Below, one piece after another: positions 16,337 through 25,835 of a stretch of DNA of 64,000 bases. The stretch is from contig NZ_JACIFP010000001.1 in the NCBI RefSeq assembly GCF_014197435.1, positions 2,108,001-2,172,000 of the forward strand, read 5' to 3'. The position numbers and the translations under genes were made by a program. Numbering within the stretch: position 1 is the stretch's first letter; the number at the start of each line of letters is the position of its first letter. The stretch is from Gordonia humi (GTDB lineage Bacteria; Actinomycetota; Actinomycetes; Mycobacteriales; Mycobacteriaceae). Under the pieces are notes generated by a model. The model did not search any database, had not been told where the DNA came from, and saw only the letters and a list, made by a program, of their open reading frames with translations.

Positions 16337-18003
16337 GCGACACTCCTCTCCTGTCCGTCCGTGGTCTGCAGGTCGGCTATCGCACGGGCGAATCCGGCCG
16401 CTCAGCGCTCGCCGGCCGAGCGCTGCCGGTGGTCCACGGCGTCGACTTCGACGTGCGCCCCGGCGAAGTGCTGGCGCTGGTCGGCGAGTCCGGTTCGGGA
16501 AAGACCACGACCGGTCACGCGATTCTGGGCCTTCTTCCCGAGAACGGCGAAGTGATCGGCGGCGACATCACCTTCGACGGCCAGGATCTGACGACGCTCG
16601 ACGCGAAGAGCTGGCGGGCCGTGCGCGGATCGACACTCAGTCTCATCCCGCAGGACCCCACGGTGTCCCTCGACCCCCTCCGACGCGTCGGACACCAGGT
16701 CGAGGACGTGCTCCGCCTCCACACCGGCCTCGACGCCGGCCAGCGTCGCACACGTGTGCTGGACGTGTTCGAGACCGTCGGGTTCCGGGATGTCGAAGCC
16801 GTCTATCGGCGTTATCCGCACGAACTGTCCGGCGGGATGCGCCAACGCGTTCTGATCGCCGCCGCAGTGATCGCCGAACCGGACCTCATCGTCGCCGATG
16901 AGCCGACCTCCGGGCTCGACGCGACTGTGCAGAAGCAGGTCCTCGATCTGATCGACGAGCTCCGCATCCGTTCGTCGACGGCGGTCGTCCTGGTGACCCA
17001 CGATCTCGGCGTCGCCGCTGATCGCGCCGACACTCTTGCGGTGATGCGGGCGGGTCGGGTCGTCGAGTCCGGGCCGACGGCACAGGTCGTCGCCGAGCCC
17101 GCACACGAGTACACGAGGTCGCTGCTGCACGCCGTGAGGTCGCGGTCGGTGCGGCGTCCGACACGTATCGCATCGCTCGACGACAGTCTGTCCGCGGACG
17201 CCGCGATCGAGGTGGATGCGCTGACCAAGACGTTCGGCGACGTCGCTGCCGTCGACGGAATCTCTTTCCGAGTCTCGTTCGGGCAGACGTTCTCGATCGT
17301 CGGCGAGTCGGGGAGCGGAAAGTCGACAACGGCCCGCATCCTGTCCGGACTCACCCGACCGACGTCGGGCGGTGTGCGTGTGCTCGGCAGCGAGACGTCC
17401 GGGTACTCGCGTCGCGACTTCCGTCCACTGCGCCGCGCCGTGCAGATCGTCTATCAGAATCCGTACGCGTCCTTCGATCCGCGTTTCGACGTGTTCGACG
17501 TCGTCGAAGAGCCGTTACGGGCGTTCGCGCCCGCCCGGTTCTGGCGTCACGGCCGAGAACGGCCCGGACGGGAGAGACACCGGGACCGCGTCGCGGCCGC
17601 ACTCGAGTCTGCCGCACTGTCGCCGGACCTGATCGACCGGCATCCTCGCGAGCTGTCGGGTGGCCAACGTCAGCGTGTAGCGATCGCACGAGCCCTGGTC
17701 GGCGATCCGTCGGTGTTGATCCTCGATGAGCCGATCTCGGCGCTCGACGTGTCTGTAGCCGCGCAGATCCTCGAACTTCTGCAGACGCTACAGGACGAGC
17801 GCGGCCTGACCTACGTGTTCATCTCGCACGACTTGGCGGTGGTGTCGGCGATCTCCGACGAGGTCGCCGTGATGCAGAACGGACGCATCGTCGAGCAGGG
17901 GTCGGTCGGTCGGATCTTCGACGCGCCCCGCGAGGACTACACGATCCGGCTGCTCGACGCGATCGCCGGGCGCGACCTGCACACCGTCGGGGCATGCCAA
18001 TGA
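16333..18003 (+). CDS. Fused double ABC ATPase (DppD-DppF type)
   Basis: 556 aa containing two complete nucleotide-binding domains. First: Walker A GESGSGKTTT, signature ELSGGMRQR, Walker B LIVADEPTSGLD, H-loop VTHDLG. Second, from about residue 290: Walker A GESGSGKSTT, signature ELSGGQRQR, Walker B VLILDEPISALD, H-loop ISHDLA. In many Opp/Dpp systems these are two proteins; the fused form serves both sites of one importer. It completes the four-part transporter starting at 12803 and overlaps the next gene by four bases, tying import to the flavoenzymes. Confidence 0.92.
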   Translation: MSDTPLLSVRGLQVGYRTGESGRSALAGRALPVVHGVDFDVRPGEVLALVGESGSGKTTTGHAILGLLPENGEVIGGDITFDGQDLTTLDAKSWRAVRGSTLSLIPQDPTVSLDPLRRVGHQVEDVLRLHTGLDAGQRRTRVLDVFETVGFRDVEAVYRRYPHELSGGMRQRVLIAAAVIAEPDLIVADEPTSGLDATVQKQVLDLIDELRIRSSTAVVLVTHDLGVAADRADTLAVMRAGRVVESGPTAQVVAEPAHEYTRSLLHAVRSRSVRRPTRIASLDDSLSADAAIEVDALTKTFGDVAAVDGISFRVSFGQTFSIVGESGSGKSTTARILSGLTRPTSGGVRVLGSETSGYSRRDFRPLRRAVQIVYQNPYASFDPRFDVFDVVEEPLRAFAPARFWRHGRERPGRERHRDRVAAALESAALSPDLIDRHPRELSGGQRQRVAIARALVGDPSVLILDEPISALDVSVAAQILELLQTLQDERGLTYVFISHDLAVVSAISDEVAVMQNGRIVEQGSVGRIFDAPREDYTIRLLDAIAGRDLHTVGACQ

Positions 18004-19163
18004 GCGAGGTTCCCGTCGACGACTTCCGAGCGGTGTTCGCCGAACTCGCGCGCGGCGCCGCCGATCGCGATCGAACCGGCGAGCACCCGTACGGTCTCGT
18101 CGCCGCCCTTGGCGAAGCCGGATTCGGCAAACTCCGCGTGCCGGTGGAGTACGGCGGCTACGACGTGGACCTTCCGACGCTGTTCGCGCTCCTCGCCGAG
18201 GCGGGGGAGGCGGACTCGAACATTCCGCAGATCTGGCGCGGGCATTTCACTACGACCGAGATCCTGCGACGTGAGTCCGACTGTGCAGTCCGGGACCGGT
18301 GGTCCAGCGCGATCGGCGACGGCGCAGTGTTCGGCAACGCGCAGTCCGAGCCGTCGACGGTCGGCGCCTCGACGCGCGATCTGTCGACTCACGTCCGCGA
18401 AACCGTCGACGGACGGTACGTCTCCGGGACCAAGTTCTACTCGACCGGGGCGCGGTTCGCCGACTACATCCGTGCGGCCGTCGCCGACGGCGCCGAACGC
18501 CGGTTCGTGGTGCTGCCCGCGCGGCATCCAGGCGTCACCCACGTCGACGACTGGGACGGCATCGGCCAACGACAGACCGGCAGCGGGACAACCGTGCTGG
18601 CCGACGTGCCGGTGGAGGACTTGGGTGACATCGGACGCGGTGACGACGCGGTCCGCGGCCTCGATTCGTTCGTTCAGGTGGTGCACTTGGCGAATCTCGT
18701 CGGGATAGCTCGCAATCTGGTGTCCGACACGGTCGAACTGGTCCGCGGCCGCACCCGGACGAGCCTGCACGGACTCACTCAGGTGGCAGCCGAAGACCCG
18801 GAGGTGCTGGGCGTGGTGGGGCGAATCCAGGCGAGCGCCCTCACCGCGGAGACACTCCTCACCCACGTCGCACAACGACTGGAGGACGCGCACGCCGCGG
18901 ACGACGAACGCGGATTCGCGGCGACGTATCTGACGGTCTCGACCGCTCAGGTCGCGATCGTCGACGCGGTGCTGGACGCGGCGTCGTCGGCGTTCCACGC
19001 CGTCGGATCGTCGGCCGTGCGCAACTGTGTCGGTCTGGACCGACACTGGCGGAACGCGCGCACCCTCGCATCACACAACCCGGTCGTCTACAAACCCCGC
19101 ATCGTCGGCGACCACTTGGTCAACGACGTCTACCCGAACTCCGGGTACTACCAACAACCCTAA
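18000..19163 (+). CDS. DszC/SfnC-like flavin monooxygenase (acyl-CoA dehydrogenase fold)
   Basis: 387 aa from the ATG at 18000, which overlaps the ATPase stop and lies 8 nt from GGGG; an ATG at 17994 is the alternative. The ACAD fold has hallmarks of the DszC group: SGTKFYSTGARFADYI in the beta domain and the C-terminal GLDRHWRNARTLASHNPVVYK, where dehydrogenases carry a catalytic Glu instead. DszC-type enzymes use reduced FMN and O2 to oxygenate organosulfur compounds. A second, more distant copy lies at 21367-22590. A flavin reductase must be supplied from elsewhere. Substrate unknown. Confidence 0.85.
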   Translation: MSEVPVDDFRAVFAELARGAADRDRTGEHPYGLVAALGEAGFGKLRVPVEYGGYDVDLPTLFALLAEAGEADSNIPQIWRGHFTTTEILRRESDCAVRDRWSSAIGDGAVFGNAQSEPSTVGASTRDLSTHVRETVDGRYVSGTKFYSTGARFADYIRAAVADGAERRFVVLPARHPGVTHVDDWDGIGQRQTGSGTTVLADVPVEDLGDIGRGDDAVRGLDSFVQVVHLANLVGIARNLVSDTVELVRGRTRTSLHGLTQVAAEDPEVLGVVGRIQASALTAETLLTHVAQRLEDAHAADDERGFAATYLTVSTAQVAIVDAVLDAASSAFHAVGSSAVRNCVGLDRHWRNARTLASHNPVVYKPRIVGDHLVNDVYPNSGYYQQP

Positions 19164-19173
19164 GGACCGCGCC

Positions 19174-20412
19174 GTGAGAGATCGACTCCATCTCAACGTG
19201 AACATCCTCAACGCAGGCGTGTTCGGCGGATCGTGGCGGTTCCCCGGAACCGACCCGGTCGCCAGCTACGGCGTCGAGCATTACACCTCGATCGCCGCGA
19301 AAGCCGAAGCCGCCCGGCTGGACGCCGTCTTCCTCGCCGACGGCCCGGTGCTCGATCCGCACATCAGGCATCGGACCGGCAACAGCCTGGAGCCGAGCAC
19401 CGTCCTCGCACGGATCGCCGCGCAAACCGAGCACATCGGCCTCATCGGGACGTTGTCGTCGTCGTACAACGACCCCGACGAGATCGCCCGTCGTCTCGGC
19501 GACCTCGACTATGTGAGCGGCGGCCGTTTCGGCTGGAACGTGGTGACGACTGCGGGCGGGGCCGCTGCCGCCAACTTCGGTCGCGACGGCGAGCCGGATC
19601 ACGCACTGCGCTACCGACGGGCCGAGCACGTCGTCCGGTCGGTCGTCGCGCAATGGGCGACCCGCACCGAACTCGTGTCCCCGCAGGGGCGCCCGGTGGT
19701 GGTCCAGGCGGGTGGGTCCAGCGACGGGCGGCGTCTCGCCGCGCAGGTCGGAGAGGTCGTCTTCTCCGTGGACCAGAACGTCGCCGACGCCCGAGCCTTT
19801 CGGGCCGGACTGCGCGCCGGCGCTGCAGAGGCCGGACGCGACCCCGCTGACCTCGTCGTTCTTCCCGGTCTGTCCACCGTCATCGGTGGGACGGAAGCGG
19901 AAGCGGCGGCTCGCCGCGCGCTGCTGGACGAGCTTCTGCCCACACCGTATGCGCGTGCCCGGTTGGAGGGCCAGCTCGGGTTCCCTCTCGACGGACTCGA
20001 CGACGACCAGCCGATACCGCTCGCGTTGCTGCACGATCCGGATACGGCGGGTGGTTCGCAGTCGTTCTACCGCATTGTCCGAGACGTCATCATCGCGGAG
20101 CGACCGACGGTACGGCAACTGATCACCAGACTGTCCGGGGGCGGTGGACACCGCATCGTCGTCGGTACCCCCGAACAGATCGCGGACGACATCGAACTGT
20201 GGTTCCGGACCGGTGCCGCCGACGGCTTCAACGTGATGCCCGACGTGCTGCCGTCCGGATTCGACGATTTCGTGGAGCACGTGGTGCCCGAGTTGCAACG
20301 GCGCGACCTGTTCCGCACCGACTACGAGACCGATACCCTCCGCGGGCACCTCGGGCTCGGTCTTCCGTCGGTCCGCAAGGCGGACCCGGATCTGCTCGTG
20401 AGCGCGCGATAG
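19174..20412 (+). CDS. NtaA/SnaA/DszA-family LLM flavin monooxygenase with internal deletion
   Basis: 412 aa from the GTG at 19174, after TAAGGAC. Family segments are intact at the ends: HLNVNILNAGVFGGSWR, LDAVFLADGPVL, YVSGGRFGWNVVTTAGGAAAANFG, VQAGGSSDGR and a normal C-terminal third. At residues 158-172 the sequence passes from the helix preceding strand 5 straight to TELVSPQGRPVVVQAGGS, skipping about 45 residues that carry DRxTGxxADPSR...HRGxxFxVxGPL in the complete homologue at 25832-27223. The flavin-binding segments are kept. The missing part resembles one retained in the next gene. Confidence 0.85.
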   Translation: MRDRLHLNVNILNAGVFGGSWRFPGTDPVASYGVEHYTSIAAKAEAARLDAVFLADGPVLDPHIRHRTGNSLEPSTVLARIAAQTEHIGLIGTLSSSYNDPDEIARRLGDLDYVSGGRFGWNVVTTAGGAAAANFGRDGEPDHALRYRRAEHVVRSVVAQWATRTELVSPQGRPVVVQAGGSSDGRRLAAQVGEVVFSVDQNVADARAFRAGLRAGAAEAGRDPADLVVLPGLSTVIGGTEAEAAARRALLDELLPTPYARARLEGQLGFPLDGLDDDQPIPLALLHDPDTAGGSQSFYRIVRDVIIAERPTVRQLITRLSGGGGHRIVVGTPEQIADDIELWFRTGAADGFNVMPDVLPSGFDDFVEHVVPELQRRDLFRTDYETDTLRGHLGLGLPSVRKADPDLLVSAR

Positions 20413-20431
20413 CGCAGGGAATGGAGACCTC

Positions 20432-21370
20432 ATGACCGTATTCATCGAAGTATCGATCGGCTCGGCGCCGCACCAGGTGCCCTTCGCCCACGCGGAGTCC
20501 GTCGCCGCAGCGGCGGCCGCTGCCGGAGTCACGGGGCTGCGGCTGGTGGAAGGCGACGTGGGAAGTCCCACCGTCGACCCCAGCATCACCGCCGCCTATC
20601 TGGCCGTAGCCGAGCCGGTGCTCGCTTATCTGGTTGACGCGTCGACCAGTCATAATGCGCCCTACAACCTCGCCCGCCGGATCGGCTCACTCGACCGGGC
20701 CACCGGCGGACGAACCGGCCTCGTCCTGCGGCCAGGGGCGGGAGACGAGGTCAGTGACCCGGTGACACCGGATCCGGCCGCCGACACCGACGCGGCTCAG
20801 CGCTGGGGCGAGTACACCGACGTCCTCGCCCAATTATGGGACTCGTTCCCGGCGGACGCCCTCGTCGGCAACCAGACGGCCGGGGTCGTCGTCGACGACG
20901 AGCAACTCGTGCGCATCGACCACGAGGGCGCGCTCTACCGGGTGCGCGGGCCGCTCGACGGTCCGGGCTCCCCGCAGGGCAGACCGCCGTTGGTGACCGA
21001 CCGTCTCGACACGGTCGGAGCCGATGCCGTCGTCGCGCGTGCTGACGCGGTCATCATCGCCGTCGCCGATGTCGCTGACGCCCTGCCCGCACTGACCGAA
21101 GCGCTGTCGGCCGCCGCTCGTCCGCGCGAGACGCTCGCGATCTTGGCACGTGTCGGAGTGGACGAGTCGGCCGACAGGCTCGTCGCGTGGGCGGCCGATG
21201 CGGGCGTCGACGGCTTCGTCGTCGCCGACGCGGGCAACGTCGACGCGACGATCGGTGCCGTCCGCACCGTTGCCGCGGGTCTGGTGGGATCGGGAACGGG
21301 CACCCTGCGCGCGTCGCTAGGCCTGGCGCCGCGGTTGCGCGGCCTCGAGTCGGCGGCGGTTCTCGCATGA
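20432..21370 (+). CDS. Shortened LLM-fold protein lacking flavin-binding motifs (putative partner subunit)
   Basis: 312 aa, about 150 shorter than complete NtaA/DszA-type proteins. The family framework is recognisable: SHNAPYNLARRIGSLDRATGGR aligns with the SSTFNSPYNLARRFQALDHVTKGR region of the 25832 protein, and W136-P186 (LWDSFPADALVG...VRIDHEGALYRVRGPLDGPGSPQGRPP) aligns with the segment absent from its upstream neighbour. The strand motif NVVTT has become GLVLRPG, and the QAGGSxxG phosphate loop is gone. The C-terminal half is short and Ala-rich. I infer a non-catalytic partner, perhaps forming a heterodimer with the 19174 protein as in LuxA/LuxB. It overlaps the next gene by ATGA. Confidence 0.7.
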   Translation: MTVFIEVSIGSAPHQVPFAHAESVAAAAAAAGVTGLRLVEGDVGSPTVDPSITAAYLAVAEPVLAYLVDASTSHNAPYNLARRIGSLDRATGGRTGLVLRPGAGDEVSDPVTPDPAADTDAAQRWGEYTDVLAQLWDSFPADALVGNQTAGVVVDDEQLVRIDHEGALYRVRGPLDGPGSPQGRPPLVTDRLDTVGADAVVARADAVIIAVADVADALPALTEALSAAARPRETLAILARVGVDESADRLVAWAADAGVDGFVVADAGNVDATIGAVRTVAAGLVGSGTGTLRASLGLAPRLRGLESAAVLA

Positions 21371-22590
21371 CGATCTCCACTGCGGTCGACCTTCCGCACG
21401 GTGCTCGGCTCGACCGTCCGACCGTGGCCGGGATCCGCGCGGCGATCGCCCCGATCCTCGACCGGCTCGCCGCCACTGCGGGCGAGCGTGAGGAACGCCG
21501 TGACTACGCGTTCGACGAAGTTCGCGGACTCGCTGCCGCCGGACTGGGCGTCGTCGAGGTCCCGTCAGCCGACGGCGGTGCAGGAGGCACGGTCCGCGAC
21601 GTGGTGGACATCGTTGTCGCCGTGGCTCGGGCCGACTCGTCTGTCGCGCAAGCGCTTCGACCGACGTTCCTGACCGCGCATCAGATCGCGGAGAACCCGG
21701 CCGTTCCGTTTCGGGCCGAGAACGTCGAACGACTCTGCCGGGGTGCATTGTTCGTCGGCACCGGCAACGAGCGCAACGGCGGCGCGAGCGGCAGCGTGAG
21801 CACCACCGCCAGTCGGGTGGACGGCGGCTACCTGGTGAACGGTCGCAAGTTCTATTCGACGGGAGGGCTGTACGCCGACTACTTCTCGTCGCAGGCGGTC
21901 ACCGACGACGGCACGATCATCCGATTCACGATTCCCGTCGACCGTGCCGGGCTGGACCGGATCGACGACTTCGACGCCGTGGGGCAACGACTCACGCAGA
22001 GCGGCTCCACCAGTCTCGACGGGGTGCGCGTCCACGACCACGAAGTGTTCGTGCCGACCGACGAACGCCGAGACAACCCGTGGACCGGATCGTTCGCCCA
22101 GCTCTACCTAGCCGCCGTGCAGGCGGGCATCGCCGCAGCCGCGCTGGACGACGCCGTCGGCTTCGTGCGAGACCGCGCCCGGCCGATCAAACACAGTTCG
22201 GCGAGTCGGAGCGTCGACGACCCGTACGTCCGGGAGACCGTGGGCGAGATCGCGGCCCGTGCCCAGGCCGCGGCCGCCGTCGTCGGAGGGGCCGCCGACG
22301 CGGTGCACTCGGTGCGCGGGCTGACTGGTGCGGCGGCGAGAACGGCTGGAGCTCAGGCTGCGGTGCGCGTCGCCGGCGCGGCAGTCATCGCCATCGAGTC
22401 GGCGCTGCGCGCCGCGGAACTGCTCTTCGACGTCGGCGGCGGCTCGATCACCGACCGGGGCCTCGGATTCGACCGACACTGGCGGAACGCTCGCACCGCC
22501 GCCAACCACAACCCTCGGCAGTGGAAGACCGCGGTCGCCGGGGCCTACCACCTGACCGGTGAGGAACCTCCGACCACGGGTCTCTTCTGA
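21367..22590 (+). CDS. DszC/SfnC-like flavin monooxygenase, second copy
   Basis: 407 aa, ATG overlapping the preceding stop. ACAD fold with DszC-group signatures: VNGRKFYSTGGLYADYFSSQAV in the beta domain and GFDRHWRNARTAANHNPRQWKT near the end. An Ala-rich stretch (about residues 295-340) forms part of the helical bundle. It resembles the 18000-19163 protein in motif order but is not a recent duplicate, since the conserved blocks differ at many positions. Two such enzymes in one operon suggest two successive or alternative oxygenation steps. No catalytic Glu of the YGGTSE type is present. Confidence 0.85.
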   Translation: MTISTAVDLPHGARLDRPTVAGIRAAIAPILDRLAATAGEREERRDYAFDEVRGLAAAGLGVVEVPSADGGAGGTVRDVVDIVVAVARADSSVAQALRPTFLTAHQIAENPAVPFRAENVERLCRGALFVGTGNERNGGASGSVSTTASRVDGGYLVNGRKFYSTGGLYADYFSSQAVTDDGTIIRFTIPVDRAGLDRIDDFDAVGQRLTQSGSTSLDGVRVHDHEVFVPTDERRDNPWTGSFAQLYLAAVQAGIAAAALDDAVGFVRDRARPIKHSSASRSVDDPYVRETVGEIAARAQAAAAVVGGAADAVHSVRGLTGAAARTAGAQAAVRVAGAAVIAIESALRAAELLFDVGGGSITDRGLGFDRHWRNARTAANHNPRQWKTAVAGAYHLTGEEPPTTGLF

Positions 22591-22655
22591 CCACATGTGC
22601 CCTGGCCATCCAGAGCATCTAACCCCGGACACCCACAACCCTAAGGACAGTCTTC

Positions 22656-23678
22656 ATGACCATCGAGGCCGATCGAATCCTCGGACGCACCGGTGCGCGC
22701 ATCACTCCGCTCACCCTGGGCAGTATGAACTTCGGACGCTGGCAGGACGAGACGGAGAGCCTCCGGATCCTTGGCGCGGCGCTCGACGCGGGCATCAATG
22801 CCGTCGACACCGCCGACGTGTACGCACAAGGTGTCACCGAGCGAATCGTCGGCAAGGGGCTCAAGGGGCGTCGCGACGATGTCTTCCTGGCCACCAAGTT
22901 CCACGGCCAGATCGGCGAGAACCCGTCGCATGCAGGCAACTCACGACGGTGGATAACTCGCGCCGTCGACGACAGCCTGCGGCGCCTCGACACCGACTAC
23001 ATCGATCTGTATCAAGCGCATCGCCCCGACCCGGACACGGATCTGCTCGAAACTCTCCACACTTTGAACGACCTGATCCGGGCCGGAAAGATCCGGTACT
23101 ACGGGACATCGGTGTTTCCTGCGCACGAGCAGGTACGTGCGCACTGGCTCGCCGAACGGCACGGTCTGATCGCGCCGCACACCGAGCAACTGCCGTACTC
23201 GCTGTTGGTACGCGGCTCCGAACGGGAGGTGTTTCCGGTGGCTCAACGGTACGGCGTCGGCGTCATCTCCTATGGCCCGCTCGCGGCCGGCTGGCTGTCG
23301 GGCAAGTATCGGGTCGGCGGTGATCAGCCCGAGTCGGCCCGCGCCGAACTGATTCCGGGCCGGTTCGACGTCGCGGCGCCGGCCAACGCCAGGAAGTTGG
23401 CTGCGGCCGACGCCCTGGCCGTCGTCGCCGAGGACGCCGGTCTGAGTCTGATCGACCTCGCGGTCGCGTTCGCGTTGAACCATCCAGCGATCTCGAGCGT
23501 CATCATCGGGCCGCGCACCCACGGCCACCTCGACGCGTATCTGGCTGCGGCTCAGACCGTCCTCAGCGACGAGGTCCTCGACCGAATCGACGAGATCGTC
23601 GAGCCGGGCACACAATTCCATGATCGCGACACCGGACGCGACACTCCCTCCCTGCAACCGGCCGCCCTCCGTCGCTGA
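22656..23678 (+). CDS. Aldo/keto reductase
   Basis: 340 aa, ATG with TAAGGAC upstream. It is a TIM-barrel NAD(P)H oxidoreductase; the catalytic tetrad is visible as Asp in VDTADVY, Tyr in the same segment, Lys in LATKFHG and His in YQAHRPD. C-terminal IIGPRTHGHLDAY is the cofactor-binding end. It would reduce a carbonyl, for example an aldehyde released after C-S bond oxygenation (inference). It follows a 65-bp gap, the longest in the operon; a secondary promoter there is possible but not obvious. Confidence 0.9.
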   Translation: MTIEADRILGRTGARITPLTLGSMNFGRWQDETESLRILGAALDAGINAVDTADVYAQGVTERIVGKGLKGRRDDVFLATKFHGQIGENPSHAGNSRRWITRAVDDSLRRLDTDYIDLYQAHRPDPDTDLLETLHTLNDLIRAGKIRYYGTSVFPAHEQVRAHWLAERHGLIAPHTEQLPYSLLVRGSEREVFPVAQRYGVGVISYGPLAAGWLSGKYRVGGDQPESARAELIPGRFDVAAPANARKLAAADALAVVAEDAGLSLIDLAVAFALNHPAISSVIIGPRTHGHLDAYLAAAQTVLSDEVLDRIDEIVEPGTQFHDRDTGRDTPSLQPAALRR

Positions 23679-23713
23679 CCGGTGAGCCCACCCACGAAAG
23701 GCACCCGCATCCC

Positions 23714-24745
23714 ATGACCGCACGCATTGTCGACACCGTCTACTCGGCCGCCACCGACCGCTACGCGAAAGCGACGTTCCGACGCACCGGCGACTCCGGC
23801 CTCGACCTGCCATCGTTCTCCTTCGGCCTGTGGCAGAAATTCGGCGCGGACTACGCGTACGAGACGCAACGAGAGATCATCCTGCACGCCTTCGACCTCG
23901 GCATCACGCACTTCGACAACGCGGATCGCTACGGTCCGCCGCATCGGGCGGCCCAGATCAACTTCGGCCGCGTCCTCGCCGAGGACCTCGGCCGTTACCG
24001 CGACGAGATCGTGCTGTCGACGAAGGCGGGCAATCCGATCGGCGAGAGCCCGTATCTGAAGGGCGGTTCTCGCAAGGCCCTGCTCGGCTCGCTCGACCAC
24101 AGTCTGCGCGATCTCGGCACCGACTACGTCGACATCTTCTACCACCATCGCCCGGACGCGTCGACGCCGCTCGAAGAGACCGCGAGCGCGCTGGTGTCGG
24201 CAGTGGAGCAGGGCAAGGCGCTGTACGTCGGTGTCTCGAACTACCAGCCCGACCGCGCGCATGAGATCGCTCAGCTGCTGCGGACCGCGGGCGTTCCGTT
24301 GCTGATCCATCAGCCGCGCTACTCGATCTACGACCGCAGCATCGAGCGCAACGGCCTGCTGCAGCTCGCCCAGGACGACGGCTTCGGGCTCATCGTCTAC
24401 TCGCCGCTGGCCCAGGGACTGCTGACCGGAAAGTACCTCGAAGCGATCCCCGACGACGCGCGCGCTGTCAACAGCAGCTTCCTGAGCAGTGCGAACATCA
24501 CCGACGAGTATCGGCAGCGGACCGCCGAACTGAACAAGCTCGCCGAGTCCCGCGGCCAGTCGTTGGCGCAGCTCGCGCTGCAGTGGGTGCTCCGACAACC
24601 GACGGTCAGCTCGGCGCTTATCGGTGCGAGCTCGACCTGGCAGCTCGACCACAACGTCGCCGCGATCGACTTCCCGGATCTGACCGACGACGAGTTGGCG
24701 ATCATCGATGAGCACGGTGTGCACGGCACCGGATTGAATCTCTGA
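23714..24745 (+). CDS. Aldo/keto reductase, YghZ/Kv-beta-like
   Basis: 343 aa. Tetrad residues are visible: Asp and Tyr in FDNADRYGP, Lys in LSTKAGNPIGE, His in FYHHRPD. Segments such as RYSIYDRSIERNGLLQLAQDDGFGLIVYSPLAQGLLTGKYL match the YghZ (GpsA-type, aldehyde-reducing) and potassium-channel-beta-like branch of the superfamily. Sequence is clearly different from the preceding reductase, so the two probably act on different carbonyls. It ends one base before the next LLM gene. Confidence 0.9.
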   Translation: MTARIVDTVYSAATDRYAKATFRRTGDSGLDLPSFSFGLWQKFGADYAYETQREIILHAFDLGITHFDNADRYGPPHRAAQINFGRVLAEDLGRYRDEIVLSTKAGNPIGESPYLKGGSRKALLGSLDHSLRDLGTDYVDIFYHHRPDASTPLEETASALVSAVEQGKALYVGVSNYQPDRAHEIAQLLRTAGVPLLIHQPRYSIYDRSIERNGLLQLAQDDGFGLIVYSPLAQGLLTGKYLEAIPDDARAVNSSFLSSANITDEYRQRTAELNKLAESRGQSLAQLALQWVLRQPTVSSALIGASSTWQLDHNVAAIDFPDLTDDELAIIDEHGVHGTGLNL

Positions 24746-24746
24746 C

Positions 24747-25835
24747 ATGGAGGCACGCGCGGGGACACGGATCGGGGCGGGGGTGCCGGACGGACGGCCC
24801 TTCCGCCTCGGCTTCCTGCTGCACCTCGACGGGGACCTCGAACCAGCCGACGCGTACCGACAGGCCGTCGACCTGTTCGTGACTGCCGAGGAACTCGGCT
24901 ACGACTCCGGCTGGGTGATCCACCGGCACTTCCGACAAGGACGTGAACACGTGTCGTCGCCGTTGGTTCTGCTGGCGGCGATCGCCGAACACACGTCGAG
25001 GATCCGGTTGGGCACCGGCGTCTACGTGCTGCCGCTCGATGATCCGTTGCGGGTCGCTGAAGACGCCGCCACGCTCGATGCACTCAGCGGCGGTCGGCTC
25101 GAACTGGGGGTCGGCTCGGGACCGTTCGCAGGAGCGTGGGAGGCGTTCGGACACGATCTCGGCGACCGTCATCGGCTGTTCGACGCATCGGTCGGCCGTC
25201 TCCGAGAAGTCCTCGACGGCACTGTGTTGAACTCTCGCGGAGAAGCACTGCACCCGCCCGGAGCGGGTGTACGGAGTCGCCTCTGGCAGGCGACGACGAG
25301 CGATCGGGCCATTGCGCTGGATGCGGCGCGCGGCGTCGCCCGCGGCGGTGACGGGCTCCAACTGTCCCGAGCGAATGCTCAGCGGGGCGGAACCGTGACA
25401 CAGGCGCAGGAGCATCAGGCGCGGATCGTCGACGCCTATCTGGGAGCCTGGACGGATCCGGAGAAATCGCCGCGTGTCCAGATCTCGCGCGCGGTGTACC
25501 CGCACCCCGACCGTGCCGCGGCCGTCCGGGAGGTGACGCCCGGCATCCGCCGCTGGCAGAGTTGGAGCACACACGACGATGCGAAGCGCACCGTCGGCGT
25601 CGAGGAGTATCTGGCTGCCGATCGGGCGCTGATCGGGCCGAGCGAACAGATCGCGGGGGAACTGCTCGCCGATCCGGCGCTGGCACAGATGACCGACCTG
25701 CTCGTCAGTTTCGTTCCGGGTGTTCCGGCTTTCGACGAGCATCGGCGACTGCTCGCCGACACTGCCGCCGAGCTGTCCCCGTTGCTGGGGTGGCGACCGA
25801 GCCGGCGGTCGACTCAGATCGGAGCACACCGATGA
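24747..25835 (+). CDS. LLM-class flavin-dependent oxidoreductase
   Basis: 362 aa, a luciferase-like TIM barrel of a different branch from the NtaA/DszA group. Characteristic segments: RLGFLLHLDGD, TAEELGYDSGWVIHRHF, LAAIAEHTSRIRLGTGVYVLPLDDPLRVAEDAATLDALSGGRLELGVGSG. Members use reduced FMN or F420. The region around residues 170-200 (LWQATTSDRAIALDAARGVARGGDGLQLSR) replaces the usual GG-S/T phosphate loop with a divergent sequence, so cofactor choice is uncertain. Coupled to the last gene by ATGA. Confidence 0.85.
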   Translation: MEARAGTRIGAGVPDGRPFRLGFLLHLDGDLEPADAYRQAVDLFVTAEELGYDSGWVIHRHFRQGREHVSSPLVLLAAIAEHTSRIRLGTGVYVLPLDDPLRVAEDAATLDALSGGRLELGVGSGPFAGAWEAFGHDLGDRHRLFDASVGRLREVLDGTVLNSRGEALHPPGAGVRSRLWQATTSDRAIALDAARGVARGGDGLQLSRANAQRGGTVTQAQEHQARIVDAYLGAWTDPEKSPRVQISRAVYPHPDRAAAVREVTPGIRRWQSWSTHDDAKRTVGVEEYLAADRALIGPSEQIAGELLADPALAQMTDLLVSFVPGVPAFDEHRRLLADTAAELSPLLGWRPSRRSTQIGAHR

